This document shows positions 9,530-19,424 of a DNA stretch of 64,000 nt, piece after piece. Positions within the stretch are counted from its first letter, which is position 1. Each line of letters begins with the position of its first letter. This DNA comes from Nakamurella lactea DSM 19367. GTDB lineage: Bacteria > Actinomycetota > Actinomycetes > Mycobacteriales > Nakamurellaceae. Both the position numbers and the translations under genes were made by a program. The stretch spans positions 62,001 through 126,000 of the forward strand of contig NZ_AUFT01000008.1 in the NCBI RefSeq assembly GCF_000426645.1. The letters are read 5' to 3'. The notes beneath the pieces are model-generated. The model saw only the letters and a list, made by a program, of their open reading frames with translations, was not told the DNA's origin and ran no database searches.

Positions 9530-10181
9530 CTTCTCCGGCCTCCTGGGTGACAAGTGCGCTGGAGCCGGGACACCGGTTCGGTGTACCGAGCGCTGACGTG
9601 CGAAAGGGATGACGCTGGACGTGGTCCCGGCGAATGACGGCCGGGGCGTTCACCGTACGGCCTGCCGGGGTGTCCGCGCACCTCCGGGGTGGTGTTTTCG
9701 ATGCGACCCGACGGATCGGGTGCCGATTGCGATGTCGGTGCTCGGACCGATGGTGGGCCGGGAGCCGGCGGGCGGGGTGGTCTGTCCCCAACCCTGGTTC
9801 TTTTCAGAACTCTCAGAGAGATAAATCCAGTCGTAGTAGTAGGCACTGTGGACGGTGTGGACGGACCCCGGTCGCTGCTGGCCGGCTCGCGTGGCGGGTC
9901 GGTGGACGGATCCGGGACGGCGCTTGTCTCAGCCATGTAATTACGGGGACGGGGGAGGCATCCGACCGACCGGGCAGTCATCGGTCCCCCTGATTTGTCG
10001 ATTTGTCCCCAGCTGTCCACAGGGTTATGCACAATTGGTGAAAACTCTGCGTGTCGTAGATCACTCCAATGGGTGATTCCAGGATCGACGCGAGATTTGT
10101 CCGGCCACCGACCGGCTGCCGGCCCGTGCCCAGGGGTCGCCGATCACCGGTGCCACGAGACACCGGGAGGGCGCGCAGGGG
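9530..10181. other. dnaA-dnaN intergenic region, main oriC candidate
   Basis: This 652-bp gene-free stretch contains several DnaA-box-like 9-mers: TTATGCACA at 10025-10033 (one mismatch from TTATCCACA), CTGTCCACA at 10013-10021, TTGTCCCCA at 10003-10011, CTGTCCCCA at 9782-9790, and a tandem pair TGTGGACGG at 9847-9855 and 9856-9864 (reverse complement CCGTCCACA). AT-richer patches around 9795-9845 and 10025-10085 could be unwinding elements. The dnaA-dnaN gap is the known oriC position in Mycobacterium and Streptomyces. Open frames crossing it look non-coding. Confidence 0.7.
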
Positions 10182-11741
10182 TCAGGTCCGGCGGACCCGG
10201 TCCCGGATCCGGGCCGTCAGCTCCTGGACGTTGTCGTAGGTCTGACGGCGCTCGTTCATCTCGCCGCGGATCTTCTTGTCCGCGTGCATCACTGTTGTAT
10301 GGTCGCGGCCGCCGAACAGCTGGCCGATCTTCGGCAGCGTGAGGTCCGTCAGCTCCCGACACAGGTACATGGCGATCTGCCGGGCGCCGGCGATCGCCTT
10401 GGTCTTCTGCGGGCCGCACATCTCGTCCAGGGTCAGATCGAAGTACTCGGCGGTGACGGCCATGATCGTCGGCGGATCGATGTCGTTGCTGGCCGCGTCC
10501 CTGATCAGGTCCCGCAGCACGGTCTGGGCCAGCGCGAGTTCGATCGGCTGCTTGTTCAGCGAGGAGAACGCGGTGACCCGGATCAGCGCACCCTCCAGCT
10601 CGCGGATGTTCCGCTCGATGTGGGTGGCGATGAACTCCAGCACGTCGTCCGGGACCTTGAGCCCGTCGTTGGCGCTCTTCTTGCGCAGGATGGCGATCCT
10701 GGTCTCCAGCTCGGGCGGCTGGATGTCGGTGATCAGGCCCCACTCGAACCGGGTGCGCATCCGGTCCTCGAGGGTCTCCAGCCGCTTGGGCGGCGAGTCC
10801 GAACTGATGACGATCTGCTTGTTCGCGTTGTAGAGCGTGTTGAAGGTGTGGAAGAACTCCTCCTGCGTCGACTCCTTGCCCTGCAGGAACTGGATGTCGT
10901 CCACCAGCAGCAGGTCGACGTCGCGGTAGCGGCGCTGGAAGGCCACCTTCCGGTCGTCGCGCAGCGAGTTGATGAAGTCGTTGGTGAATTCCTCGCTGGA
11001 GACGTAGCGCACCCGGATACCGGGGAACAGCCCCTGCGCGTAGAGCCCGATCCCATGCAGCAGATGGGTTTTGCCCAGCCCGGACTCGCCCCAGATGAAC
11101 AGCGGGTTGTAGGCCTTGCCCGGCGCCTCGGACACCGCGACGGCGGCCGCATGGGAGAACCGGTTGGAGGCGCCGATGACGAAACTCTCGAAGGTGTACT
11201 TCGCGTTCAGCCTGGTCTGCGAGGTGTTCGGGGTCGGCAGGTCACGGCGCCCGGTGTAGGTCGGCCAGATCTCGCTGACGGTGGCCAGCGCCTCGGCCTC
11301 CTCGTCGACGGTGTCCTCGTCGGCGTCGGCCGTGGTGCCGTTCGTGCTGCCGCCAGCACGCTCGTTGGTGCCGAGAGCGCCGCCGGTCCGCGGTCGGGGC
11401 GGTTCCGTCGCCGGGTCGGCGCGGTCCGTCGGGGCTGACGTCAGCCCATCGCCGTTGGTCGTCCGACCGGCCGCCGCGGCGCCATCGGCGATGGTGACGG
11501 CCAGGCTGATCGGCAGCTTGAGCCGGGAGGACAGCGCGCCGGCCACCTCGTCCCTGATCGCCCGCTCGATGGTGTCCTTGGCGTAGCTGTTCGGGACGGA
11601 GAGCAGGGCCGTGTTGCCGAGCAGGCCGATGGGTTCGGTGAGGGCCAGGCAGGCTCGTTGCTGTTGGGAGACGCGGCGGTCGAGGTCGGCGATCGCGGCG
11701 GGCCAGATGTCGTGCAGGGAGATTCCCGGTTCGTCAGCCAC
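10182..11741 (-). CDS. dnaA: Chromosomal replication initiator protein DnaA
   Basis: 519 aa with a GTG start and GAGGAGG upstream. Domain I occupies ~1-85. Domain II is a long acidic linker (~90-175). Domain III is the AAA+ ATPase with Walker [16 protein letters not shown], Walker [13 protein letters not shown] and sensor motifs. Domain IV carries the DnaA-box-binding signature [15 protein letters not shown]. It opens oriC and loads helicase. DnaA boxes lie on both sides of the gene, including a perfect one ~83 bp upstream of the start, which suggests autoregulation. Confidence 0.97.
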   Translation of the reverse strand: MADEPGISLHDIWPAAIADLDRRVSQQQRACLALTEPIGLLGNTALLSVPNSYAKDTIERAIRDEVAGALSSRLKLPISLAVTIADGAAAAGRTTNGDGLTSAPTDRADPATEPPRPRTGGALGTNERAGGSTNGTTADADEDTVDEEAEALATVSEIWPTYTGRRDLPTPNTSQTRLNAKYTFESFVIGASNRFSHAAAVAVSEAPGKAYNPLFIWGESGLGKTHLLHGIGLYAQGLFPGIRVRYVSSEEFTNDFINSLRDDRKVAFQRRYRDVDLLLVDDIQFLQGKESTQEEFFHTFNTLYNANKQIVISSDSPPKRLETLEDRMRTRFEWGLITDIQPPELETRIAILRKKSANDGLKVPDDVLEFIATHIERNIRELEGALIRVTAFSSLNKQPIELALAQTVLRDLIRDAASNDIDPPTIMAVTAEYFDLTLDEMCGPQKTKAIAGARQIAMYLCRELTDLTLPKIGQLFGGRDHTTVMHADKKIRGEMNERRQTYDNVQELTARIRDRVRRT

Positions 11742-12568
11742 CCTGTGGAAGCCCTCCTCGTTGGTCCTGAGCGTCAGTCGTTCGATACGTCGACACTCTC
11801 ACCCCGACGACCATCCACAGATGTTATCCACAGAAGTGGACAACTGCTGCGGCTGCCTTCGCGGATCCTTCGGACCCCCGGGGACGGGACGGGCGGAGGG
11901 CCCGGATGTCCGGGGCTTGCCCGTGGCACGCTAACAACTTCGTTCGGCTCTGCACAAGACCGCGCCGGTTGGCAAGCATCGGCTTCGGCGTGTCGCCGAG
12001 AACTTCTGGCGAGGTGGCGGCGCGCCGCTGCCGCAAACGCCGTCGATGCAGGTCGCGGACCGTGTCCCGAACCGCGGTGCTTGGGCCGGCGGGGACGGCA
12101 GCGTCACCCGACCGGCGGGTTGCGCGCGGCCCGATCCGGGGATGTGCGGGGACGTGGTTGTCACCCCGAGTGCCGATTCCCAAGCCTCATCAGCCCATCG
12201 GGTTGATTCTGCGGAACACGCGGAAACGGTCGTTCCGGATGCCCGCCATCGGGCGGTCCCGCGGGACACTGGGCGGCAGGTCCGGCGGGACGCTGATTCC
12301 GGGTGTCGGACCCCGCATCCGTGCTGGCCTGCGCGGTTTGACCGGCGACGCGGCCGACCCGTACCCTGTAGCGAGTGCCTGGACACACCAGGCTGCTGTG
12401 CGCTGCCGGACCGACGACAACAGTCTCGATCCGGAACCAGCAACAGTCCCCTTGCCCGGGAGAAGTGATGGTCGTCGCCGACCGTCAGCCGATCGTGGGC
12501 CACCTGAAGGCAACCGTCGGATTCGTTTCCACGCGGCTGCCGTCACCGATCTGACGTGGAGAAACACC
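11742..12568. other. dnaA-rpmH divergent intergenic region with DnaA boxes
   Basis: This 827-bp region lies between divergent dnaA and rpmH. A perfect DnaA box TTATCCACA is at 11824-11832. It is flanked by CCATCCACA (11811-11819) and an opposite-facing TTGTCCACT (on the minus strand at 11835-11843). These lie in the dnaA promoter area and may be a secondary origin element or an autoregulatory site. The rest holds the rpmH promoter and leader. Long open frames across it have arginine/proline-rich GC-frame composition and are not credible genes. Confidence 0.65.
12338..12367 (+). promoter_or_regulatory. Vegetative promoter of rpmH operon
   Basis: TTGACC (12338-12343) and TACCCT (12362-12367) are separated by 18 nt. 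This is a good match to the housekeeping sigma-70-type promoter and lies about 200 nt upstream of the rpmH GTG. It would give a long 5' leader. No other motif in the region fits as well. Confidence 0.5.
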
Positions 12569-12706
12569 GTGAGCAAGCGGACCTTCCAGCCGAACAATCG
12601 CCGTCGCGCGAAGACGCACGGCTTCCGTCTGCGGATGCGGACCCGCGCCGGCCGCGCCATCCTGGCCGCCCGTCGCCGCAAGGGCCGCGTCGAGCTGTCG
12701 GCCTGA
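12569..12706 (+). CDS. rpmH: 50S ribosomal protein L34
   Basis: 45 aa, GTG start, sequence beginning [19 protein letters not shown] and ending with a basic helix (RKGRVELSA). Length and sequence are those of L34. It is the first gene of the rpmH-rnpA-yidD-yidC-jag-rsmG cluster, divergent from dnaA as in nearly all actinobacteria. Confidence 0.97.
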   Translation: MSKRTFQPNNRRRAKTHGFRLRMRTRAGRAILAARRRKGRVELSA

Positions 12707-12730
12707 GCCGACAGTCGACCCCCTCGACCC

Positions 12731-13132
12731 GTGCTTCCCGCCGCGTCTAAGTTGCGGCGCCCGCAGGAATTCTCCGCGGTGGTCCGCAACGGCCGCCGCG
12801 CGAGTACCCGGCATCTGGTGGTGCACCTGCTTCCCGTCCCCGGACCGGCCGATCCGACCGATCGGTCCGTCCCGGCCGGTTCGCAGCGACCGCCGCGTGC
12901 CGGGTTCGTCATTTCCGGCAAGATCGGGAACTCGGTGGTCCGGCACCGGATCACCCGACGGCTCCGGCCCCTGGTGCGCGAACGTCTCGTCGGCCTGCCG
13001 GCCGGGACCGATCTGGTGATCCGGGCGCTGCCCGCCGCTGCCACTGCCACCAGTTCCGCGCTGGCCTCCGACCTGGATCGTGGTCTCAAGGCTGTCGCCC
13101 GGCGGTCCGGCCCGGTCGGGGCCAACCGATGA
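12731..13132 (+). CDS. rnpA: Ribonuclease P protein component
   Basis: 133 aa, GTG start 24 nt after rpmH. It has the RnpA core: [18 protein letters not shown] at the N-terminus and the RNA-binding RNR-type segment [21 protein letters not shown] Pro/Asp-rich insert (~40-58) is longer than in many homologues. It is the protein cofactor for tRNA 5' maturation. Its stop overlaps the yidD start (ATGA). Confidence 0.93.
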   Translation: MLPAASKLRRPQEFSAVVRNGRRASTRHLVVHLLPVPGPADPTDRSVPAGSQRPPRAGFVISGKIGNSVVRHRITRRLRPLVRERLVGLPAGTDLVIRALPAAATATSSALASDLDRGLKAVARRSGPVGANR

Positions 13133-13539
13133 CCAGCCTGCCGGCCAGGATGCTGCTCGGTCCGATCCGGCTGTACCAGCGGTACATCTCCCCCGGGCTG
13201 CCGGCGACCTGTCGGTACTACCCCACCTGCAGCGCCTATGCGGTGGAGGCCCTGCAGGAGTGGGGTGCGCTGCGCGGCAGCTGGCTGGCCCTGCGCCGGC
13301 TGGGCCGTTGCCAGCCGTGGAGCAGGCGGGAACACATCGATCCGGTGCCGATCCGGGAACCTGGTGGCTCCGCCATGAGTTCCACTGCTGGTGCCGCCGG
13401 CCTGCCGGCCGGTGGTCCACCCGGCCACCGGGACGCCGTGCGGGCGGCGGCCGGGCCGGCCAGGTCGGTCGAACCCCTGAGCTTCCAGGACGCGTTCCGC
13501 GCGTCACCACCCCCTGACCACGGGAGTCGTCTCGCGTGA
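13129..13539 (+). CDS. yidD: Membrane protein insertion efficiency factor YidD
   Basis: 136 aa. It has the signature [21 protein letters not shown] followed by [23 protein letters not shown] and CQPW, with the conserved Cys residues. The ~75-residue core is followed by a low-complexity Gly/Pro tail absent from short homologues. It overlaps rnpA (4 nt) and yidC (GTGA, 4 nt), so the cluster is translationally coupled. It assists membrane protein insertion with YidC. Confidence 0.93.
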   Translation: MTSLPARMLLGPIRLYQRYISPGLPATCRYYPTCSAYAVEALQEWGALRGSWLALRRLGRCQPWSRREHIDPVPIREPGGSAMSSTAGAAGLPAGGPPGHRDAVRAAAGPARSVEPLSFQDAFRASPPPDHGSRLA

Positions 13540-14840
13540 ACTTCAACTTCTTCAGCCTCGACTACCTGTACTACCCGGTCTCCGGGATCATGTGGGTCTG
13601 GCACAAGGTGTTCGGCTCCGTCCTGGGGGACGGTAACGGCTGGGCCTGGGTGCTGTCGGTCATCTTCCTGGTGTTCACCCTGCGGGCGCTGCTGTTCAAG
13701 CCGTTCATGAAGCAGATGGACAGCCAGCTCAAGATGCAGACCATCCAGCCGCAGATCAAGAAGCTGCGGGAGAAGTACAAGGACGACCGTCAGCGTCTCG
13801 CCGAAGAGATGATGAAGCTGAACAAGGAGGCCGGCGTCAGCCCGATCGGCGGCTGCCTGCCGGCGCTGATCCAGGCCCCGGTCTTCATCGGTCTGTTCCA
13901 CGTGCTGCGGATGTTCCAGCCGGTGCCCGACGGTGCCGGCGGCTGGATGTTCCGGGACAACGTCTACTTCTTCGACAGTGCCGACGTGCAGAGTTTCGGC
14001 CTGGCCAAGCTGTTCGGTGGCGCGCCGCTCGGCGGCTCGATGTCGATGCCGATCGAGCAGCTCTCGCACATGGGTGGCATCCGCTCGACCATCATCGCCG
14101 TCGGCGTGCCGCTGACCATCCTGGCCGGTATCGCCACCCACATGACGAGTCGCCGCTCGGTCGGGCGGCAGAAGGAGCTCAACCCGGACGCGGCCACCAC
14201 GGGCCAGGCCGCGATCATGAACAAGCTGATGCTCTACTTGTTCCCCGCCTTCGTGGTGGTCGGTGGCCCGTTCTTCCCGCTGGCGATCCTGTTCTACTGG
14301 CTGGCCAACAACTCCTGGACCTTCGGTCAGCTGTTCGTCGCGCACCGGTTGCAGGACAAGCGCAAGGCTGCCGAGGCCTTCCTGGTCGTTGAGCAGCAGG
14401 AAGCCAGGCGGTTCAGCAAACCCGCCCCCGGTGCCAAGCCGGTGGCCGGTGCGCGACCGGCGCCGGGTGCGAAGCCGGCACCCGGTGCCCGCCCGGCACC
14501 TGGCACGAAGCCCAAGCCCGGTACGAAGCCCAAGCCCGGTGCGAAGCCGAATCTCACCAAGTCGTCACCCGAGATCGTCGACGGGACGATCGGCAGCGAA
14601 GGGGTGTACGGCTACCTCGATCCGAGCAACAATGCGTCCGGCAATGGCACCTCCGATGCGGGGGTTGCCGACACCGGAGCCGGCGACGACGCGCTGCCGC
14701 CCGGCACCATCTCCGATTCGCAGCGGCCGAAGGCCAAGCCGTCCAGCAACGGTGGCGGCAACCGGTCGAAGGCCGGGAACCGGCCGGCAGGCGGTCAGGG
14801 CAACCGCAACCGATCCGGCGCGAAGAAGAAGAAACGCTGA
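13536..14840 (+). CDS. yidC: Membrane protein insertase YidC/Oxa1
   Basis: 434 aa, GTG start overlapping yidD. The Oxa1 core spans ~1-285: first transmembrane segment near residue 12, the cytoplasmic [19 protein letters not shown] hairpin, [21 protein letters not shown], and C-terminal transmembrane segments. There is no large periplasmic domain, as usual for Gram-positives. After residue ~290 comes a tail of repeated [13 protein letters not shown] units, rich in Lys and Pro, then a Gly/Asn/Lys-rich end (GAKKKKR) that could contact ribosomes. Confidence 0.95.
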   Translation: MNFNFFSLDYLYYPVSGIMWVWHKVFGSVLGDGNGWAWVLSVIFLVFTLRALLFKPFMKQMDSQLKMQTIQPQIKKLREKYKDDRQRLAEEMMKLNKEAGVSPIGGCLPALIQAPVFIGLFHVLRMFQPVPDGAGGWMFRDNVYFFDSADVQSFGLAKLFGGAPLGGSMSMPIEQLSHMGGIRSTIIAVGVPLTILAGIATHMTSRRSVGRQKELNPDAATTGQAAIMNKLMLYLFPAFVVVGGPFFPLAILFYWLANNSWTFGQLFVAHRLQDKRKAAEAFLVVEQQEARRFSKPAPGAKPVAGARPAPGAKPAPGARPAPGTKPKPGTKPKPGAKPNLTKSSPEIVDGTIGSEGVYGYLDPSNNASGNGTSDAGVADTGAGDDALPPGTISDSQRPKAKPSSNGGGNRSKAGNRPAGGQGNRNRSGAKKKKR

Positions 14841-14957
14841 CCGGCGCCCGCTCGCTGCAGAGGTGCCGCGCGAGCCGGGGCCGTTCGATGACCAACCCCG
14901 CTGGGGACCAGTACGGCCGCATGCTGAAGACCGCATGCTGAACTCGAAGGAAGAACG

Positions 14958-15707
14958 ATGACGGAGAACCAGACCACCGTGACCGACACCGTTGTCGACC
15001 ACGATCTCGCCGCCGCTTCGATCGGCGAAGCCGAGCAGGCGCCCGAGGTGAACCACGCTGCGGTGCAGGGTGTGCCGGCGCTCGATGAGCCGGCGGCCGA
15101 CAGTACCGATGGTTCCGATACGGCGGATAGCACCGATGGTGCCGATACGGCCGATAGCACCGATGGCGCCGCCGAGGTGGACGACGCCGATCAGGTGGTC
15201 GCGGCCAAGCTCAACTGCTCGTCGCGCCGGGCACCCGGACACGAGCAGCTGGTCGCCGAGGGCGACGCCGCCGGCGACTACCTCGAGCGGCTGCTGGACA
15301 TCCTGGACTTCGACGGCGACATCGACCTGGACGTCGAGGGTGAGCGCGCCGTGGTGTCGATCATCGGTGACGGTCCCGACGTCGAGAAGCTGGTCGGCGA
15401 CCGCGGCGAGGTACTGGATGCGCTCCAGGAACTGACCCGGCTGGCCGCCACCGCCGAGACCGGCCAGCGGTCCCGGTTGATGTTGGACGTCGCCGGCTAC
15501 CGGGCCAATCGCCGGCTCGAACTGTCGGAGCTGGGTGCCCGGACCGCCCGCGAGGTGCTGGAGTCCGGCGAACCGGTCCGGCTCGCACCGATGAACCCGT
15601 TCGAGCGCAAGGTGGTACACGACGCGGTCGCCGAGGTCGACGGGGTCGAGTCCTCCAGCGAGGGCGAGGAGCCGCACCGGCGGGTTGTCGTCAGCCCGAC
15701 GTCCTGA
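14958..15707 (+). CDS. jag: KhpB/Jag family RNA-binding protein
   Basis: 249 aa, ATG with GAAGGAAGAACG upstream. Residues 1-85 are acidic and carry TADSTDGAD-type repeats. Residues ~105-165 form a KH-II-like domain (YLERLLDILDFDGDIDLDVEG, VSIIGDGPDVEKLVGDRGEVL). Residues ~180-245 form the R3H domain (YRANRRLELSELGARTAREVL, then MNPFERKVVHDAVAE). Jag/KhpB binds RNA, often with KhpA, and sits next to yidC across Gram-positives. Confidence 0.93.
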   Translation: MTENQTTVTDTVVDHDLAAASIGEAEQAPEVNHAAVQGVPALDEPAADSTDGSDTADSTDGADTADSTDGAAEVDDADQVVAAKLNCSSRRAPGHEQLVAEGDAAGDYLERLLDILDFDGDIDLDVEGERAVVSIIGDGPDVEKLVGDRGEVLDALQELTRLAATAETGQRSRLMLDVAGYRANRRLELSELGARTAREVLESGEPVRLAPMNPFERKVVHDAVAEVDGVESSSEGEEPHRRVVVSPTS

Positions 15708-15815
15708 GCGATGCCCCGAGGTTCGCGGGTTCCAGCGCAGTTTCCCGGTGCGTCGTTCGACCGCTAACCGCCGTACGACCCGCGAGCCTCCGGGTCCGCC
15801 GATCCTGAGGTGATT

Positions 15816-16559
15816 ATGAGCGAGGTCAACGACACCGAGGACGTGCCGTCGGCGGATGTGCTGGCAGCGGTCTTCGCGCATCGTTCCGACCTAGCTGTCC
15901 GGTATGTCCGGTCTTTGGCGGCTGAGGGTGTGTTGCGAGGCCTGATCGGCCCGCGGGAATCGGGACGGCTGTGGACCCGGCACGTGCTGAACTCGGCGGT
16001 CGTCGCCGAACTGATCGCCCCCGGGGCCTCCGTCGTCGACATCGGATCCGGTGCCGGACTGCCGGGCATCCCGCTGGCCATTGCCCGGCCGGACTGCACG
16101 GTGATCCTGGTCGAGCCGTTGTTGCGCCGCACGGTGTACCTGGCCGAGATCGTTGCCGAACTCGGTCTGACGAACTGCCGGGTGTTGCGCGGCCGCGCCG
16201 AGGACGTGATCGGCCGACTGGGTGCCGGCGCGACCGAGGGCGCCGATGTGGTCACCTCCAGAGCCGTTGCGCCACTGGCGAAGTTGGCTCGATGGTCGGT
16301 GCCGCTGCTGCGGGTCGGAGGTCAGTTCCTGCCCTTGAAGGGCGCCAGCGCCGCTGACGAGGTCGCCCGGGACACCGCCGAGCTGGCAGCGCTCGGGCTC
16401 GGCCCGGCCGAGGTGCTCGACGTCGGTGACGGAGTGGTCGATCCGCCGACACATGTGGTCCGGGCGGAGCTACTGCGGCGGGTACCCGGCTCGGTGCCAG
16501 GGAAGGCCGGCGGGAAGGGCGTGGTCCCGAAGAGCGTGGGCCGGAAGAGGGCCGGCTGA
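15816..16559 (+). CDS. rsmG: 16S rRNA (guanine527-N7)-methyltransferase RsmG
   Basis: 247 aa from the ATG at 15816, which has GAGG 5 nt upstream; an in-frame GTG two codons earlier is less likely. The SAM-binding motif [21 protein letters not shown] is near residue 70, followed by [16 protein letters not shown] and [15 protein letters not shown], as in RsmG. It methylates G527 of 16S rRNA. Position before parA/parB is conserved, but a minus-strand LLM gene and a parS array intervene here. Confidence 0.95.
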   Translation: MSEVNDTEDVPSADVLAAVFAHRSDLAVRYVRSLAAEGVLRGLIGPRESGRLWTRHVLNSAVVAELIAPGASVVDIGSGAGLPGIPLAIARPDCTVILVEPLLRRTVYLAEIVAELGLTNCRVLRGRAEDVIGRLGAGATEGADVVTSRAVAPLAKLARWSVPLLRVGGQFLPLKGASAADEVARDTAELAALGLGPAEVLDVGDGVVDPPTHVVRAELLRRVPGSVPGKAGGKGVVPKSVGRKRAG

Positions 16560-16812
16560 CTCCGGCCGATGACCGGGTTGTCGACCCGGACCTGCGTGAG
16601 AGGTCGTTCGGCGAGGCCGCGGAAGGCCACAGTCCCCCGATCGAGGCCGCCGGGCTGATCGGCCTCCGGTTCAGCCACTGGCGGGATCGCATTGCTGCCG
16701 GAGGACCGCATGCAGCGCGGCCGGCAGATCTGCGAGCTCAACAGCACCGGGCATCTGGCGGCGTTGTCACCCGCGATCCACGGCTCCGGTGCCGGCCGGG
16801 TAGTCGGGGTCG

Positions 16813-17793
16813 TCAGCGTCGGGCGAGTGCGGACACCTGACCGATCTGGGACCGGGCGATGTCGATGTCGATGGACGGGAAGAAGCTGATCCCGGTGACT
16901 CCCTCGGCCTCCAGTGCCGCGATGTAGCCGAGCGCGTCGTCCATGGTCCCGATGGCGCCGAGCTGCTGCCACCACTCGGTCGGCATGCCGGTGAGACCGT
17001 CCTGGCCCTTGGCGGCGTACAGCGTCACCAACTCGTCATGGAACGGCAGCTGCCGGAGCTGCTGACTCCCGTCATCAAGTAGATCGGCGATCAGTGGTGC
17101 CATCGCCCGATAGGCGTCGGCCCGATCGTCGGAGATCGACATCGAGGCGAAGCAACGGAATTCGAAGGCGTCGCCGGCGGCGCACTGCTCCTTCGCCCAA
17201 CGGACGTAGGCCGGCGGGCAGGGGCCATCGAGCAGTACTCCGTCGGCGTGCCGGCCGGCATGCGCCAGTGACTTCGGTCCACGGACACCGGCGATCACCG
17301 GTGGCACCGGTGACGGGGGCTGCGCCAACCCGACGTTTTCCAGGAAGACCTGCCGTCCGCGGGTACTGACCGTCTCCCCCGCCAGTAGTTGCCGGACCGC
17401 CGTGATCACCTCGTCGAGGGTGGTCAACGGCGACGCGGTGGCGACGCCCATCTGTGCCATCCAGCTCTGCACGCCGTGACCGATCCCGGCGATCACCCGA
17501 CCCGGTGCCATGCCTGCCAGGGTGGCGATCTCCATGGCGGTGATGGCCGCCGTTCTGGCCACCGCCGGCAGGATGCCCAGGCCGACGGTGAGCTGATCGG
17601 TCACGGCCAACGCGGCCGCCGCGAGTGGCGGTGCGGTGGTGTAGAAGCAATCCTCGATCAGCCAGAGCTCGTCAACTCCCCCGACCTCCAACGCCCGGGC
17701 GAACTCGGTCACGGTGGCCGAGGGGAAGGTCCGGTGGAAGCACATGCCGATGGATGCGCGCGGCGCTGGGGTGATCACGGAGTTCGTCGTCAT
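16813..17793 (-). CDS. LLM-class (F420/flavin-dependent) oxidoreductase
   Basis: 326 aa from the ATG at 17793; no strong ribosome site is visible for this or for the upstream GTG at 17835. It has a TIM-barrel bacterial luciferase-like pattern: ELWLIEDCFYTTAPPLAAAAL, VGLGILPAVARTAAITAMEIA, RVIAGIGHGVQSWMAQMG, and PPVIAGVRGPKSLAHAGRHAD. These resemble methylene-tetrahydromethanopterin-reductase-like F420 enzymes. The substrate is unknown. It is inserted between rsmG and parA on the opposite strand, its start facing the parS array. Confidence 0.8.
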   Translation of the reverse strand: MTTNSVITPAPRASIGMCFHRTFPSATVTEFARALEVGGVDELWLIEDCFYTTAPPLAAAALAVTDQLTVGLGILPAVARTAAITAMEIATLAGMAPGRVIAGIGHGVQSWMAQMGVATASPLTTLDEVITAVRQLLAGETVSTRGRQVFLENVGLAQPPSPVPPVIAGVRGPKSLAHAGRHADGVLLDGPCPPAYVRWAKEQCAAGDAFEFRCFASMSISDDRADAYRAMAPLIADLLDDGSQQLRQLPFHDELVTLYAAKGQDGLTGMPTEWWQQLGAIGTMDDALGYIAALEAEGVTGISFFPSIDIDIARSQIGQVSALARR

Positions 17794-17837
17794 ACCGATG
17801 ACGGTAGTGCGTGTCCCTGACAGTGGGGCGCTCACTG

Positions 17838-17853
17838 TGTTTCACGTGAAACA
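17838..17853. promoter_or_regulatory. parS site 1
   Basis: Perfect 16-bp palindrome TGTTTCACGTGAAACA, the consensus ParB-binding centromere site. It lies 45 bp upstream of the LLM gene start. Confidence 0.95.
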
Positions 17854-17913
17854 TCCCAGTGGAGAAGTCCGAGATGCGACCCGGGACCGGGACGCGGCCG
17901 ATCGCCCGGCCGA

Positions 17914-17929
17914 TGTTTCACGTGAAACA
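17914..17929. promoter_or_regulatory. parS site 2
   Basis: Perfect TGTTTCACGTGAAACA inside the first 111-bp repeat copy. A decayed parS-like site follows at 17949-17964. Confidence 0.95.
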
Positions 17930-18024
17930 GGACGCTTTGACGGCACGCTCGTTCTCGTGAGACAGCCCGGTCGAGGAGTCCGAGACGCGACCCGGGACCG
18001 GGACGCGGCCGATCGCCCGGCCGA

Positions 18025-18040
18025 TGTTTCACGTGAAACA
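18025..18040. promoter_or_regulatory. parS site 3
   Basis: Perfect TGTTTCACGTGAAACA inside the second 111-bp repeat copy. A decayed parS-like site follows at 18060-18075. Confidence 0.95.
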
Positions 18041-18135
18041 GGACGCTTCGACGGCACGCTTGTTCTCGTGAGACATCCCCGTCGAGGAGTCCGGGATGCG
18101 ACCCGGGACCGGGCCGCGGCCGATCGCCCGGCCGA

Positions 18136-18151
18136 TGTTTCACGTGAAACA
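18136..18151. promoter_or_regulatory. parS site 4
   Basis: Perfect TGTTTCACGTGAAACA inside the third 111-bp repeat copy. Confidence 0.95.
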
Positions 18152-18171
18152 AGACGCTTCGACGGCACGCT

Positions 18172-18187
18172 CGTTTCACGTGAAACA
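18172..18187. promoter_or_regulatory. parS site 5 (15 of 16 matches)
   Basis: CGTTTCACGTGAAACA differs from consensus only at the first base. It occupies the place of the decayed second site in the other repeat copies and lies 62 bp before the parA start, so ParB bound here could affect parAB transcription. Confidence 0.9.
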
Positions 18188-18248
18188 TCCCGACAGTCGT
18201 GTCGTAGGCTCGATCCGGCACCGACCGACAAACGAGCTGGAGGACTGT

Positions 18249-19424
18249 GTGACGTCGAGGGAAACTGATTCCGGCGAACGGATGGACGGAGGTTCTCCGG
18301 GCAACGGCACGGGTGATGTTTCACGTGAAACATCGAGCGATGCCGTCGAGCAACCCCTGCCGAAGACCGCGTACTCCGCAGCGGATACGGACGATGACGA
18401 CGCGGAGGTCGCACACATCCCACTCAATGGCCCGGGGAGTATCCGGATCGCCGACAGCCCGTCAGACGAGGACTTCGACCCACTCGACGACGACACTCCA
18501 ATCGGCCGGGCCGCGCGCCAGGCGATCGATGTACAGCAGGGCGATCTGACCCTGCCGCGCCCCCGGAACCGCCGGGTGTTCACCGTGGCCAACCAGAAGG
18601 GCGGCGTCGGCAAGACGACCACGACGGTCAACATCGGTGTGGCCTTGGCCCTGGCCGGGCTGCATGTCCTGGTGATCGACCTCGATCCGCAAGGCAACTC
18701 CAGTACGGCGCTCGGCGCCGAACGGGTTCTCGGCACGCCGTCGATCTACGAAGTTCTGCTCGGCGAGATCGAAGCCGGCGAGGCGATCCAGACCTGCCCG
18801 GACGCACCGCGCCTCGGCGTGCTGCCGGCGACCATCGACCTTGCCGGTGCGGAGATCGAACTGGTGAACATGGAGGAACGCGAGTTCCGCTTGAAGCGCG
18901 CCATCGACGCGATCAAGGGCGAGTACGACTACGTCTTCATCGACTGCCCACCGTCGCTCGGCCTGCTGACGATCAACGCCATGGTCGCCACCGAGGAGGT
19001 GCTGATCCCGATCCAGTGCGAGTACTACGCGCTGGAGGGTCTGGGCCAGTTGCTGAACAACATCGGCCTGATCCAGCAGCACCTCAACACCGGACTGGAG
19101 GTCAGCACGATCCTGCTGACGATGTACGACGGCCGAACGAAGCTGGCGGACCAGGTCGCCGCCGAGGTCCGCAACCATTTCGGCGACAAGGTGCTGACGA
19201 CCGTCATCCCGCGGTCGGTCAAAGTCTCCGAGGCGCCGGGCTTCGGCCAATCGGTGATCACCTATGACGCCGGCTCGCGTGGGGCGATGAGCTACCTGGA
19301 TGCCGCACGCGAGATCGCCCACCGAGGCGCCAAGCCCGTCGACGCCCCCCGGGTCGACAACCCCGTCAGCACCGATGAAGAGCAGCACGAGTCGGCCCAC
19401 CAGGGCCAGGAGGAAACAGTATGA
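18249..19424 (+). CDS. parA: Chromosome partitioning ATPase ParA
   Basis: 391 aa from the GTG at 18249, preceded by GGAGG 5 nt upstream. The frame is open further 5' only because of the parS repeat array. Residues 1-105 are acidic and probably disordered; a perfect parS lies inside this part. The ATPase domain starts at ~113 with [20 protein letters not shown] (deviant Walker A), [15 protein letters not shown] and [18 protein letters not shown]. ParA segregates origins with ParB-parS complexes. It overlaps parB by 4 nt (ATGA). Confidence 0.95.
   Translation: MTSRETDSGERMDGGSPGNGTGDVSRETSSDAVEQPLPKTAYSAADTDDDDAEVAHIPLNGPGSIRIADSPSDEDFDPLDDDTPIGRAARQAIDVQQGDLTLPRPRNRRVFTVANQKGGVGKTTTTVNIGVALALAGLHVLVIDLDPQGNSSTALGAERVLGTPSIYEVLLGEIEAGEAIQTCPDAPRLGVLPATIDLAGAEIELVNMEEREFRLKRAIDAIKGEYDYVFIDCPPSLGLLTINAMVATEEVLIPIQCEYYALEGLGQLLNNIGLIQQHLNTGLEVSTILLTMYDGRTKLADQVAAEVRNHFGDKVLTTVIPRSVKVSEAPGFGQSVITYDAGSRGAMSYLDAAREIAHRGAKPVDAPRVDNPVSTDEEQHESAHQGQEETV
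18317..18332. promoter_or_regulatory. parS site 6, inside parA coding sequence
   Basis: Perfect TGTTTCACGTGAAACA within the disordered N-terminal part of parA, read as the residues Val-Ser-Arg-Glu-Thr around it. It is the most downstream site of the cluster. Confidence 0.95.

Larger units (their letters stand above)
17861..18193. repeat. 111-bp tandem repeat array carrying parS sites
   Basis: Three consecutive copies of a 111-bp unit, each reading GGAG(A/G)AGTCCG(A/G)GA, then CGACCCGGGACCGGG, CCGATCGCCCGGCCGA, a perfect parS, ACGCTTxGACGGCACGCT, and a second parS-like sequence. Perfect parS sites fall at 17914, 18025 and 18136, exactly 111 bp apart. The second site is decayed (GTTCTCGTGAGACA) in the first two copies and nearly perfect in the third. 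Because 111 is a multiple of three, several frames stay open through the array, but these are repeat artefacts. Confidence 0.93.

Noticed and set aside
9526-10076. ORFs across the dnaA-dnaN gap
   Set aside because: They cover the DnaA boxes, have no ribosome site, and their composition is not protein-like. The region is better explained as oriC.
11658-12503. Several overlapping ORFs of 120-260 codons between dnaA and rpmH
   Set aside because: They are Arg/Pro/Gly-rich, overlap DnaA boxes and the rpmH promoter, and have no recognisable motif. Such frames are normal shadows in DNA of this GC content.
17714-18423. Long open frames on both strands through the parS array
   Set aside because: The 111-bp period is a multiple of three, so frames stay open by repetition. 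The products are just repeats of the parS-flanking sequence.
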